A stretch of 10,512 nt of DNA, taken from CAYNOZ01 sp964398955 (GTDB taxonomy: Archaea > Methanobacteriota_B > Thermococci > Thermococcales > CAYNOZ01). The first letter of the stretch is position 1. Each line of letters begins with the position of its first letter. Positions 1 to 6,744 of the stretch are shown one piece after another. A program made the translations under genes and the position numbers. Location of the stretch: assembly GCA_964398955.1 (NCBI GenBank), contig CAYNOZ010000054.1, positions 1 to 10,512 of the forward strand. Reading direction: 5' to 3'. The notes beneath the pieces were generated by a model that was not told where the DNA came from, did not search any database, and saw nothing but the letters and a program-made list of their open reading frames with translations.

Positions 1-279
1 TTGAAAGGTAATGATGAAATAGATTTTAGTGAGTTGGAGGATGTTCTTGGTCAGGAGGTTGAGATTTCTGGTTTGGATGAATTGAGGGAGTTAACTGGTA
101 GGGGTCCTGGTGTGATTTGTCCTGTTTCGTTGGATTTACCTCTTTTTATTGATGAGAAGGTTTTTGAATCTGTGAAAATTAATTTTGGGTCTGGGGATCC
201 TGGTTATGGGTTGGAAATTTTTTCAGAGGATTTGAAAAAGTTAGATTATAGAAAAGTTCTTAATTTGTCTAAAGATTGA
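1..279 (+). CDS. YbaK/EbsC-family aminoacyl-tRNA deacylase, 5'-truncated by window edge
   Basis: This is the C-terminal 92 residues of a YbaK/ProX-type editing domain, a family that hydrolyses mischarged aminoacyl-tRNA (typically Cys- or Ala-tRNA-Pro) in the cytoplasm. The visible signature is ELTGRGPGVICPV at residues 30-42, then a short strand with FIDEKVF at 49-55, then GSGDPGYGLEIFSEDL at 63-78, which matches the family pattern of TGxxxGxxxP followed by a glycine-rich loop and 'glelsxxdL'. Family members have about 155-160 residues, so roughly 60 N-terminal residues lie before the window. The TTG at position 1 is therefore probably an internal Leu codon rather than a start. The gene ends 14 nt before the convergent aminotransferase gene, and a short T-run follows the stop. 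The exact tRNA substrate cannot be read from this part. Confidence 0.75.
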   Translation: MKGNDEIDFSELEDVLGQEVEISGLDELRELTGRGPGVICPVSLDLPLFIDEKVFESVKINFGSGDPGYGLEIFSEDLKKLDYRKVLNLSKD

Positions 280-293
280 TTTTTGTCTCTTAT

Positions 294-1406
294 TTATTTG
301 TTTAGTTTTTTTAGTAGTGTTTTTGATTTTTTTGGTATTCTTATTCTTACGTAGTTCTGTGTTAGGTTTTCAAAGTCTTTACCTGATTCTGTTAGTATTC
401 CTTTTTCTTTTAGGGTTTTGGCTAGGTCTTTATCCTTGTTTTTGGTTCCGATTAGTAGTATTGGGGTTTTTGGGTGGGTTTTGGAGATTTGGTAGTTTTT
501 TTGGAGTTCTTTGATTAGTTTTTGTTTTTCTTCGGTTATTTTGGTTCTTACTTTTGATAGGTATTGGTCGTGATGGTTTTCCAGTATTTTTCTTACTATG
601 TAGGAGCTTGTTTTGGAGATTTGGAATGGTAAGTTTACTTTATCGTAGTATTTTGTTAGTTCTTTGGATAATATTCCGTATCCTACTCTTAGTCCTGCCA
701 TTCCAGATCCTTTTGAGAAGGATCTTATCACTATTAGGTTCTTATAGTCTGTTATTAGATTTATTGCAGAGTTATCGTTCCCTACGAAGTCCATGTATGC
801 TTCATCTACTACAACTATTGAATTTGTTTCTTCGGTTTTTTCTAATATTTTTTTCAGATTTTTTAGTTTGATTAGTTGTCCTGTTGGATTGTTTGGGTTG
901 TCTATGTAGACTATGTTTGGTTTGGTTTTCTCTATTTTTTTGGCGAATTTTTTTGTTGGGAATTTGAATTGGTTTTTTGGTTTCAGTTTTAAGCTATTGT
1001 ATTGGCCTGATAAGACTTTGATTTCGGTTATGTATTCTGAGAATTGTGGTGTGATTCCTAGAACTTTGGTTTGTTCGTTTATTAGGAATTTGTTGATTTT
1101 TTCTAGTATTCCCATTGATCCGCTTCCTATTCTTATTTGTTCGTATAAGTTTTTGTTAGTTCTTTTTCTCCAGTATTTCGATATTTCTTTTTTCAGGGTT
1201 TCGTGGTATGGTTGTGGATACTGTGAAGGGTCTATTTCTTGGAATTTTTTGGTTCTTAGTATTTTTTTGATTTGTTTTGGTGGTCCAAATGGGTTTACTC
1301 CTAGTGAGCAGTCTAAATAATTTTTTTGTTCTTCATCTTCTTCTTTTACGTAGGATCCTCTGTTGAAGTCTATTAAATTGTCTTTAATATTCTTTTCCAG
1401 GTTCAT
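294..1406 (-). CDS. PLP-dependent class I/II aminotransferase, HisC/CobD group
   Basis: A 370-residue fold-type I PLP enzyme. Visible motifs are an N-terminal substrate-loop segment SLGVNPFGPP (34-43), YPQPYHETL (63-71), the cofactor-phosphate turn GSGSMGIL (94-101), DNPNNPTG (169-176, N173), DEAYMDF (201-207, D201 and Y204), the Schiff-base Lys K232 in SFSKGSGMAGLRVGYG (229-244, R240), and a C-terminal carboxylate-binding YVRIRIP (352-358). Length and motif order fit histidinol-phosphate aminotransferase and the cobalamin enzyme threonine-phosphate decarboxylase. The phosphate-turn motif is typical of neither (GNGSDE or GNGASE), so the substrate stays open. The start is ATG at 1406, supported by a GGAAGTGA SD spaced 5 nt. 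The protein is unusually basic: I count 61 Lys and 11 Arg against 15 Asp and 26 Glu. No his or cob gene lies beside it. Confidence 0.8.
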   Translation of the reverse strand: MNLEKNIKDNLIDFNRGSYVKEEDEEQKNYLDCSLGVNPFGPPKQIKKILRTKKFQEIDPSQYPQPYHETLKKEISKYWRKRTNKNLYEQIRIGSGSMGILEKINKFLINEQTKVLGITPQFSEYITEIKVLSGQYNSLKLKPKNQFKFPTKKFAKKIEKTKPNIVYIDNPNNPTGQLIKLKNLKKILEKTEETNSIVVVDEAYMDFVGNDNSAINLITDYKNLIVIRSFSKGSGMAGLRVGYGILSKELTKYYDKVNLPFQISKTSSYIVRKILENHHDQYLSKVRTKITEEKQKLIKELQKNYQISKTHPKTPILLIGTKNKDKDLAKTLKEKGILTESGKDFENLTQNYVRIRIPKKSKTLLKKLNK

Positions 1407-1461
1407 CTATTCACTTCCAGTAAATTATTAAATTATTGTAAAAAAGGCGTTGTTGTTTGGG

Positions 1462-1482
1462 ATTTAATAAATAATTAAAAGG
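1462..1482 (-). promoter_or_regulatory. Possible TATA region of the aminotransferase gene
   Basis: On the minus strand the segment reads as an A/T stretch containing TTTATTAAAT. Its centre is about 60 nt before the aminotransferase ATG (1406), which would leave a leader of about 35 nt containing the SD. It also lies just behind the T-rich tail that follows the transporter small-subunit gene. In DNA this AT-rich the match is weak. Confidence 0.25.
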
Positions 1483-1502
1483 TAGAAAAAATAGGTTAGT
1501 TT

Positions 1503-1598
1503 TTAGGCTTCTTTTGTTGCTAGGGTCCATGTACTCCAGAGGAATGGTATCCATACGAATAGTATTACTATTATTGCGGTTATGTACACTGTATCCAT
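1503..1598 (-). CDS. 31-residue single-helix membrane protein coupled to the NSS transporter (MetS-like small subunit)
   Basis: The reading frame starts at ATG 1598, which overlaps the transporter stop as TAATG, and ends with TAA at 1503-1505. The protein begins MDTVYITAIIVILFVW and continues with IPFLWSTWTLATKEA: one hydrophobic helix of about 20 residues (5-24) rich in Ile and Trp, and a short charged tail. SNF/NSS amino-acid transporters in many bacteria are followed by a tiny one-helix subunit (the MetPS arrangement; methionine/alanine importer small subunit family). Size, topology, gene order and translational coupling fit that pattern; the sequence match itself I judge only by eye. Its transporter ends after helix 11, so the peptide could pack as an accessory helix (inference). 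Automatic gene callers would probably miss it at this length. Confidence 0.7.
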   Translation of the reverse strand: MDTVYITAIIVILFVWIPFLWSTWTLATKEA

Positions 1599-2884
1599 TA
1601 TATCACGCTCCATATTAGTGTTATGATTATCACTGCTGGGTAGATGAATTTAACCCATGGTTCCCACCATTTGCCGAATTCGAAGTATGAGCGACTGTTT
1701 ATGTGTTCTCTGGCTTTGTCTGCTCCGTAGTACCATGCGAATGCTATACTTGCTAGTATTGCTCCAATTGCTAGTGTCCATACTGTTGATATTTGAGTTA
1801 CTATTGAGTTGTACCCTGTGTCTATTGCTGCTGGTACCATTACTATGAAGACTGCTATTGTCATTACTATTGAGCTTTTTTCTCTTGACCATCCTAGTCT
1901 ATCCATTAATGCGTCTACGTTTACTTCTGTCATTGATATGGTTGATGATATTCCTGCTGCTGAGAAGCTTAGGAAGAACAGTATTGCGAATATTTGTCCT
2001 CCTGCCATTTTATTGAATACTTGTGGTAGTGTTAAGAATATTAGTGGTGGTCCTGCGTTTGGTGCTACGTTGAATGCGAATACTGCTGGGAATATTGCGA
2101 ATCCAGCCATTATAGCTACGGTTACATTTCCAAACATTACGGATATAGTGGTTAGGTTTATGTCATCATCTTCATTTAGATAACTACCGTATATAACCAT
2201 TGATCCTCCTACTAGGCTTAGTGTGAAGAATGCTTGTGACATTGCTATTAGCCAGGTCTGTGGTTTCATTACCATGCTTAGGTCTGGTGACATGAAGAAT
2301 TTTATTCCTTCGTAGGCTCCTCCAAGTGATACAGACCATATTGCTAGTATTACTATTATTCCAAACAGCATTGGAAGCATTATTTTTGTTGCTTTTTCTA
2401 TACCATCTTGAACTCCGAAGTATATGGCTAACATTGTTATAAGAAGTGCTATTCCTCCCCAAAATATTGACATTGGTTGATAGGATAATGCTCCTAATAA
2501 TGGTTCTGGATTACTAGTTATTGTTGATCCCGTAAATGAACCTATTAGATAACGTAATGAATAACCTATTATAGGCAGGTAAAAAGCTGGTATTAAGAAA
2601 ACCGTTATATTTGGGATTATACCTAAGTATTTGCCTCCGGGCATCCCTACCTTTTCGAAGGCTTTGATGGGGCCTCCGTCTTGGCTTCTTCCTAATCCCC
2701 ATTCTACTGTTAATCCTATGATACCTGCTACCAACAAGAAGAAGAAGTACGGTATTAAGAACGCTGCTCCTCCATTCCGTCCTGCTCTGAAGGTGAACAT
2801 CCAAATATTTCCTAGTCCTACTGCTGAACCCATTGTAGCGGCAATAAATCCGAACTTTGATTTCCATCTCTCTCTTTCAGGCAT
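1598..2884 (-). CDS. SNF/NSS-family sodium-dependent amino-acid transporter (LeuT fold, 11 helices)
   Basis: An integral membrane Na+-coupled symporter of the neurotransmitter:sodium symporter family. Numbered from ATG 2896, visible features are GSAVGLGNIW (23-32, unwound part of TM1, sodium ligand N30), NGGAAFLIPYFF (41-52, TM2 start), GVQDGIEKATKIMLP (161-175), SQAFFTLSLVGGS (220-232, TM6, T225), SAAGISSTIS (312-321, TM8 sodium site, S317/S318) and GADKAREHIN (391-400). The last helix spans about 414-431, giving 11 helices as in MhsT/Tyt1 rather than 12 as in LeuT. I prefer ATG 2884 as start (428 residues), because a GAGGT SD lies 5 nt before it; the ATG at 2896 overlaps that SD and has none of its own. 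By recalled LeuT alignment the gate pair R30/D404 is M33/T367 here. The substrate is not predictable beyond a neutral or hydrophobic amino acid. The gene is divergent from cphA. Confidence 0.9.
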   Translation of the reverse strand: MPERERWKSKFGFIAATMGSAVGLGNIWMFTFRAGRNGGAAFLIPYFFFLLVAGIIGLTVEWGLGRSQDGGPIKAFEKVGMPGGKYLGIIPNITVFLIPAFYLPIIGYSLRYLIGSFTGSTITSNPEPLLGALSYQPMSIFWGGIALLITMLAIYFGVQDGIEKATKIMLPMLFGIIVILAIWSVSLGGAYEGIKFFMSPDLSMVMKPQTWLIAMSQAFFTLSLVGGSMVIYGSYLNEDDDINLTTISVMFGNVTVAIMAGFAIFPAVFAFNVAPNAGPPLIFLTLPQVFNKMAGGQIFAILFFLSFSAAGISSTISMTEVNVDALMDRLGWSREKSSIVMTIAVFIVMVPAAIDTGYNSIVTQISTVWTLAIGAILASIAFAWYYGADKAREHINSRSYFEFGKWWEPWVKFIYPAVIIITLIWSVI

Positions 2885-2889
2885 ATTAA

Positions 2890-2894
2890 ACCTC
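2890..2894 (-). promoter_or_regulatory. SD sequence that sets the transporter start at 2884
   Basis: The minus strand reads GAGGT followed by TTAAT and then ATG at 2884. The 5-nt spacing matches the other genes here. The upstream ATG at 2896 overlaps this SD, so translation from 2884 is the better model. Confidence 0.55.
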
Positions 2895-2947
2895 ATTTTC
2901 TTAGTAGTTAAATTTATTAAAAAACTTTTTGATCACTTCTGTTCATA

Positions 2948-2962
2948 CGAATAAAATATTCG
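2948..2962. repeat. 15-bp perfect inverted repeat upstream of the transporter
   Basis: CGAATA-AAA-TATTCG is a perfect 6-bp dyad with a 3-bp centre, about 64 nt before the transporter start. It overlaps a possible TATA box on the minus strand, a position where a repressor would block transcription (inference). It contains two CG dinucleotides in otherwise CG-poor DNA, which makes it less likely to be simple AT noise. Confidence 0.4.
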
Positions 2963-3180
2963 AATTTTCTGGATTATTTTTAATTCTTTAAAACTTAACT
3001 TATTCACATATAATTTAACTTAATATCAAATATAAAGATAAATTATAAAAATACTTAAAACAATATTAAATGTACTAGAACAAATAAATTAAATTGTAAA
3101 AATTAGAAATATCAGTACATCCAAGGAAATTCTCAATTAAAAGTTCTAGAAACATTGAATTATATTAATTAAAGAAATAA

Positions 3181-3186
3181 GGTGAT
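3181..3186 (+). promoter_or_regulatory. SD sequence preceding a non-ATG start of cphA
   Basis: GGTGAT, part of the perfect anti-SD complement GGAGGTGATC, is followed 3 nt after its end (5 nt after GGTG) by ATT at 3190, in frame with cphA. The ferredoxin gene has the same GGTG core 6 nt before its ATG, and the cyanophycinase gene has it 6 nt before ATG 6663. The first in-frame ATG (3265) is about 80 nt away and has no comparable SD. Confidence 0.5.
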
Positions 3187-3189
3187 TAT

Positions 3190-5808
3190 ATTACAAAAGA
3201 CGAAGTAAACCTAATCGGTAAAAGATTTTTTGAAGGTCCTAATGTTCATGCATTATTTCCAGTAATGGAAGCAAGATTAAAGCTTAATAAATGGGTTGAT
3301 ACTCCATCAGATCCTAAATTCGCAGAAAAACTATTATCATTAATTCCAGAACTAAAAGAGCATACCTGCTCTAAAGGATATCCAGGAGGATTCGTTGAAA
3401 GACTAGAGGAAGGAACATACCCAGCACACATAATAGAACATATAGCCTTAGCTATTCAGGAAAAAGTTGGACCAAAGGTATCTTTCGGAAAAACAAGAAG
3501 AGAAAATAATGATATATACAAGGTAGTGATAGAATATGAATACAAAAAAATTGCTGAGATATCTTTAGAAGCTGGGATATACATACTAAACAGTTTACAT
3601 AAGAATGAATTAGATCAGGAGAAGTTCGATGAATACATAAATAATGCTAAAAAATTAAGCAGAGAAGTAAGGCTTGGACCAAGCACTAAAGCTATACTTG
3701 AAGCAGCAAAAGATAGAAAAATCCCATATAAAAGGCTTCACCCTGAATACAGTCTTTTCGCTTTAGGATGGGGGAAACATCGGAAAAGGATATGGGGGCC
3801 TATAACATCACAGTCCTCTTTATTGAGTGATGACTTAATAACTTTCGATAAGGATCTTACTAAAAGATTTCTTGATCAAAATGGATTTCCAGTCCCTAGA
3901 GGTGGAGTAGCTAATTCTTTAGAAGAAGCAGTTGAAGTTGCTGAAAATTTAAGTTTTCCTCTAGTTGTAAAGCCTAAGGGCGGTAACCACGGTGAGGGAG
4001 TAGTCGGTGATCTAAGAAATAAAAGAGAGGTTATTGGAGCCTATGAGATAGCTAATAAATATTCTGAAAAAGTTATTGTTGAAGATTATATAGACGGTGA
4101 TGATTACAGATTTTTAGTAATTGATAATGAATTAAAGGCTGTTGCTAAAAGAGAACCAGCTCATGTTATAGGAGATGGTAATTCAAGTATAAAAGAATTA
4201 GTTGAGAAAGTTAATAAGGACCCAAGACGGGGAGAAGGACATGAAAAGGTTTTAACTAAAATTTCACTTGAAAAAGAAGAATTAATGACCTTAAGTGAAC
4301 AAGGGTACACGGTTGAGGATATTCCCAATAAAGGGGAAAAAGTTCTCTTGAGAACCGGAGGAAATCTAAGTACAGGAGGAACTTCAGTTAATTACAGTAA
4401 TAAAGTCCATGATTCCTTTAAAAAAGTAGTTGAAAGAATGAGTAAAATTCTAGGTATGGATATAGTTGGCATAGATATAATAGCCAATGATATCACTATT
4501 CCTCCTTCAGAAGCTAATTGGGGTGTAATAGAAGCTAATACTAGTCCTGGACTAAGAATGCACCTATCACCAGGAATCGGAGAATCCATCCCCGTAGGAA
4601 AAGAAATCATAGATTATCTTTACCCAAAAGGAGATGGAAGAATACCTTTAATAGCTATAACTGGAACTAATGGAAAAACTACTGTAGCTAGAATGATAGA
4701 ATGGGTAGCAAGAAATCAAGAATACACAACTGGAATGACTGTAACAGGAGGAATCTACAAAAACAATGAAAGAATAGTAAAAGGTGATACTACAGGTCCT
4801 TGGAGTGCTAATGTTGTACTAAACGATCCTGAAATAGATTTTGCAGTACTTGAAACAGCTAGGGGAGGAATACTGAGAAGAGGATTAGGGTTTGACAGAT
4901 GCAACGTAGGAGTAGTAACAAATATCGGAAAGGATCACTTAGGCGTAGATAACTTACAAGACAAAGAAGATCTATTCTGGATAAAATCCCTAATACTTGA
5001 GGCAACAGAAAAGGACGGATATTGCATCATAAATGCCAATGACAATTACACAGAAAGACTTATCGAAAAAGCAAATGGAAAACCTATATTATTCTCTACA
5101 GAAAGGAATAATTTAGTAAATAAACACATAGAACAACAAAAAACAGTTTTCGTCCATGAAAAAGGTTCAATCTACAGTTACATCAATGATGAAAAAAATC
5201 ATCTAACCAATGTTAATGATCTACCTTATTTAGAAGGTGGAGCCGAAATGTTAATTGAAGACACATTATCAACGATATCAGCCTGCTACTCCGTAGGAAT
5301 AAAACCAGAAAAAACTATTGAATCACTTAAAACCTTTGAATTGGACGAAGAAAAAAATCCAGGAAGAATGAACAAACTCCAAATCAATGATCTGAAAATA
5401 GTACTAGATTACGCCCACAACCCAGACAGCCTAAAAGCACTAGGAGAATATGCTAACCACTTAAAAGCCAAAAGAAAAATAATAGTATTCACAGCACCAG
5501 GAGACAGAAGAGACGACCTAATAAAAGAATGCGGAGAAGAAATGACTGAATGGTTCGACGAAATAATAGTAACAGAAAACCCAAACCCAGAAATGAACAT
5601 GATGAGAGGAAGAAACGAAGGAGAAATATCCAAACTAATAAACGAAGGAATAAGAGAAAAAGGAAAAGAACCAAACTCAACATACAACAACGTAGAAAAC
5701 GCAGTAAAACACGCAATAGAAATCACAAACCCAGAAGATCTGCTAATACTAGCAGACCTAGACCTAACAAAAGAAAAACTGAAAAAAATCATAGAAACAA
5801 AAAAATAA
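3190..5808 (+). CDS. cphA: Cyanophycin synthetase (CphA1 type), probable ATT start
   Basis: ATP-dependent ligase that polymerises L-Asp and L-Arg into cyanophycin, a cytoplasmic nitrogen store. Numbered from the first ATG (3265; 847 residues): N-domain with GGFVERLEEGTYPAHIIEHIA (41-61, split by me at the HIIEH motif 55-59), ATP-grasp domain with DLTKRFL (197-203), FPLVVKPKGGNHGEGVV (231-247), VEDYIDGDDYRFLV (272-285) and IEANTSPGLRMH (422-433), then a Mur-ligase-like domain with P-loop ITGTNGKTT (465-473), GRMNKL (700-705) and VLDYAHNP (713-720). The frame stays open upstream to a stop at 3178-3180 and encodes 25 more residues, including GKRFFEGPNVHALFPV, which matches the conserved family N-terminus. 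That gives 872 residues, the usual CphA1 length. No ATG, GTG or TTG exists in that stretch, so either ATT 3190 is the start or a 1-nt indel hides a GTG at 3182. Shorter CphA2 enzymes lack this N-domain. Confidence 0.9.
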   Translation: MTKDEVNLIGKRFFEGPNVHALFPVMEARLKLNKWVDTPSDPKFAEKLLSLIPELKEHTCSKGYPGGFVERLEEGTYPAHIIEHIALAIQEKVGPKVSFGKTRRENNDIYKVVIEYEYKKIAEISLEAGIYILNSLHKNELDQEKFDEYINNAKKLSREVRLGPSTKAILEAAKDRKIPYKRLHPEYSLFALGWGKHRKRIWGPITSQSSLLSDDLITFDKDLTKRFLDQNGFPVPRGGVANSLEEAVEVAENLSFPLVVKPKGGNHGEGVVGDLRNKREVIGAYEIANKYSEKVIVEDYIDGDDYRFLVIDNELKAVAKREPAHVIGDGNSSIKELVEKVNKDPRRGEGHEKVLTKISLEKEELMTLSEQGYTVEDIPNKGEKVLLRTGGNLSTGGTSVNYSNKVHDSFKKVVERMSKILGMDIVGIDIIANDITIPPSEANWGVIEANTSPGLRMHLSPGIGESIPVGKEIIDYLYPKGDGRIPLIAITGTNGKTTVARMIEWVARNQEYTTGMTVTGGIYKNNERIVKGDTTGPWSANVVLNDPEIDFAVLETARGGILRRGLGFDRCNVGVVTNIGKDHLGVDNLQDKEDLFWIKSLILEATEKDGYCIINANDNYTERLIEKANGKPILFSTERNNLVNKHIEQQKTVFVHEKGSIYSYINDEKNHLTNVNDLPYLEGGAEMLIEDTLSTISACYSVGIKPEKTIESLKTFELDEEKNPGRMNKLQINDLKIVLDYAHNPDSLKALGEYANHLKAKRKIIVFTAPGDRRDDLIKECGEEMTEWFDEIIVTENPNPEMNMMRGRNEGEISKLINEGIREKGKEPNSTYNNVENAVKHAIEITNPEDLLILADLDLTKEKLKKIIETKK

Positions 5809-5811
5809 GAA

Positions 5812-6663
5812 CTAATTCTCTTCGTACTTTTCATGAGCAGGATGAATACCTTGAGGAAAGAAAGGTTTCCGATCCTTATAATTATACTTACACTTATTAG
5901 CTAAAATCTCCACTACAATATTCTCAGAATATATAGGTTCACCGTACTTCAACTCCGCCATATTAGTCGAACCAATCTTAGAACCGTCAATTACAATAAC
6001 ATTTCTAGAACCTAAAACTGAAAACTCATTTTTCCCGAAATCCCAAATAGCTGCAGTATCTTCACCTAAACCTACCCCTAGAATGCCTGGATTCTCAGTA
6101 ACTACATGAATCAACCTAGGAAACCTACCTCTAGCCGTAAAATGAGTATCAATTACAGCATCATCTATGAAACCTAAACCTTGGGAAAGTTCAACTTCAC
6201 CACCTAATAAGGAATCCTCACTTTCACCTTGAGAAATCATAGGCCCCGTCATGCAAGCAGCACCGGCACTTGTACCACCAAGTGTTGCACCACCTTCAAA
6301 TTTTTCTTGAAGAGCATTTAAAGCCTTAGTACCGCTAAATAATCCAGTTATTCTTAATTGATTTCCTCCAGAAAAGAAAAACGCATCAGGTTTTCTAACC
6401 TCCTCCACAATCTTTTCCGAATTAGCTTCTTCCCTATCAAGAGGATGTATTAACTCAGTCTTAGCACCCATCTTCTTAAAAAGTCCAGTATAAACATTAG
6501 CAGTTTTAATCGGTTCACTACTCGCTGATGGAATAACACCTATTAATGGCGCTTCATCAACTCCATCCATAGCCCTATCAAAAAACTCCTTAAAAATCGG
6601 TTCTTCTGGATGCTTATCAACATTACCACCAATAGTTATAATTGATCCCTTGGAATTTCCCAT
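5812..6663 (-). CDS. cphB: Cyanophycinase (peptidase family S51), intracellular type
   Basis: Serine exopeptidase that releases beta-Asp-Arg dipeptides from cyanophycin. Numbered from GTG 6675, the motifs are SIITIGGNVD (11-20), VIPSASSEP (47-55), FFSGGNQLRI (100-109), the nucleophile elbow GGTSAGAA (133-140, Ser136), DTHFTARGRFPRL (176-188) and GLGEDTAAI (202-210). All are typical of S51 cyanophycinases rather than of dipeptidase E. No signal peptide is present, so it should act on granules in the cytoplasm, unlike secreted CphE/CphI. I choose ATG 6663 (283 residues) because a GGTG SD sits 6 nt upstream; the GTG at 6675 lies inside that SD. It converges with cphA with only 3 nt between stop codons, so the two transcripts must overlap at their 3' ends. 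The promoter region contains the inverted repeat at 6677-6707. Confidence 0.92.
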   Translation of the reverse strand: MGNSKGSIITIGGNVDKHPEEPIFKEFFDRAMDGVDEAPLIGVIPSASSEPIKTANVYTGLFKKMGAKTELIHPLDREEANSEKIVEEVRKPDAFFFSGGNQLRITGLFSGTKALNALQEKFEGGATLGGTSAGAACMTGPMISQGESEDSLLGGEVELSQGLGFIDDAVIDTHFTARGRFPRLIHVVTENPGILGVGLGEDTAAIWDFGKNEFSVLGSRNVIVIDGSKIGSTNMAELKYGEPIYSENIVVEILANKCKYNYKDRKPFFPQGIHPAHEKYEEN

Positions 6664-6676
6664 ATACAACACCAAT

Positions 6677-6707
6677 AATACTAAGATATTGAAATATTAA
6701 TAGTATT
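6677..6707. repeat. 31-bp imperfect palindrome in the cphB/ferredoxin divergent region
   Basis: Outer arms AATACTA (6677-6683) and TAGTATT (6701-6707) pair perfectly. Inner arms ATATT and AATAT pair as well, offset by one base, around GA. The element covers the likely cphB promoter (TATTAATATT on the minus strand) and ends 14 bp from ATG 6663. It could be an operator for a dimeric regulator (inference). AT-rich background lowers the certainty. Confidence 0.4.
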
Positions 6708-6744
6708 CTGATTTTAATGCCAAAACCTTAAATTTTCTCAGATA

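Larger units (their letters stand above)
2885..3189. other. AT-rich divergent intergenic region (transporter / cphA)
   Basis: About 300 bp of very AT-rich DNA separates the divergent transporter and cphA genes. I see no credible ORF or structured RNA. It must hold both promoters. On the minus strand, TTTAATAAAT (2912-2921) or the TATTTTAT inside the palindrome at 2948-2962 could be the transporter TATA box. On the plus strand, TATATTAATT at 3161-3170 and a TATAAAAATACTTAAA-like stretch near 3046-3060 are candidates for cphA. The background composition prevents a firm choice. An 8-bp palindrome TTCTAGAA occurs near 3143-3150. Confidence 0.5.

Noticed and set aside
1..279. TTG at position 1 as true start of the deacylase gene
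   Set aside because: The protein would lack about 60 residues of a domain that normally has about 155, so the window edge cuts the gene.
317..1320. Plus-strand open frames (317-514, 554-871, 913-1320) with hydrophobic translations
   Set aside because: They lie antisense to the aminotransferase, whose motifs are complete. Their Leu/Phe-rich character comes from reading the complement of Lys-rich codons.
1650..2954. Several open frames within and antisense to the transporter (e.g. 1809-2183 +, 2631-2954 +, 2184-2462 -, 2514-2867 -)
   Set aside because: The NSS frame explains the region fully, and the alternatives show no domain, SD or sensible composition.
2897..3180. CRISPR array or replication origin in the AT-rich divergent region
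   Set aside because: No direct repeats of regular spacing, no ORB-like boxes and no cdc6 gene nearby; only AT-rich sequence and one short dyad.
3246..3431. 61-residue minus-strand frame over the cphA start
   Set aside because: It overlaps the conserved N-domain of cphA, has no SD and no recognisable features.
5409..5900. Open frames over the 3' end of cphA and its junction with cphB (5409-5834 -, 5550-5900 +)
   Set aside because: Both real genes have intact family motifs to their ends. The alternative products are low-complexity (Arg/Lys/Asn- or Ser/Phe-rich) shadows of A/C-ending codons.
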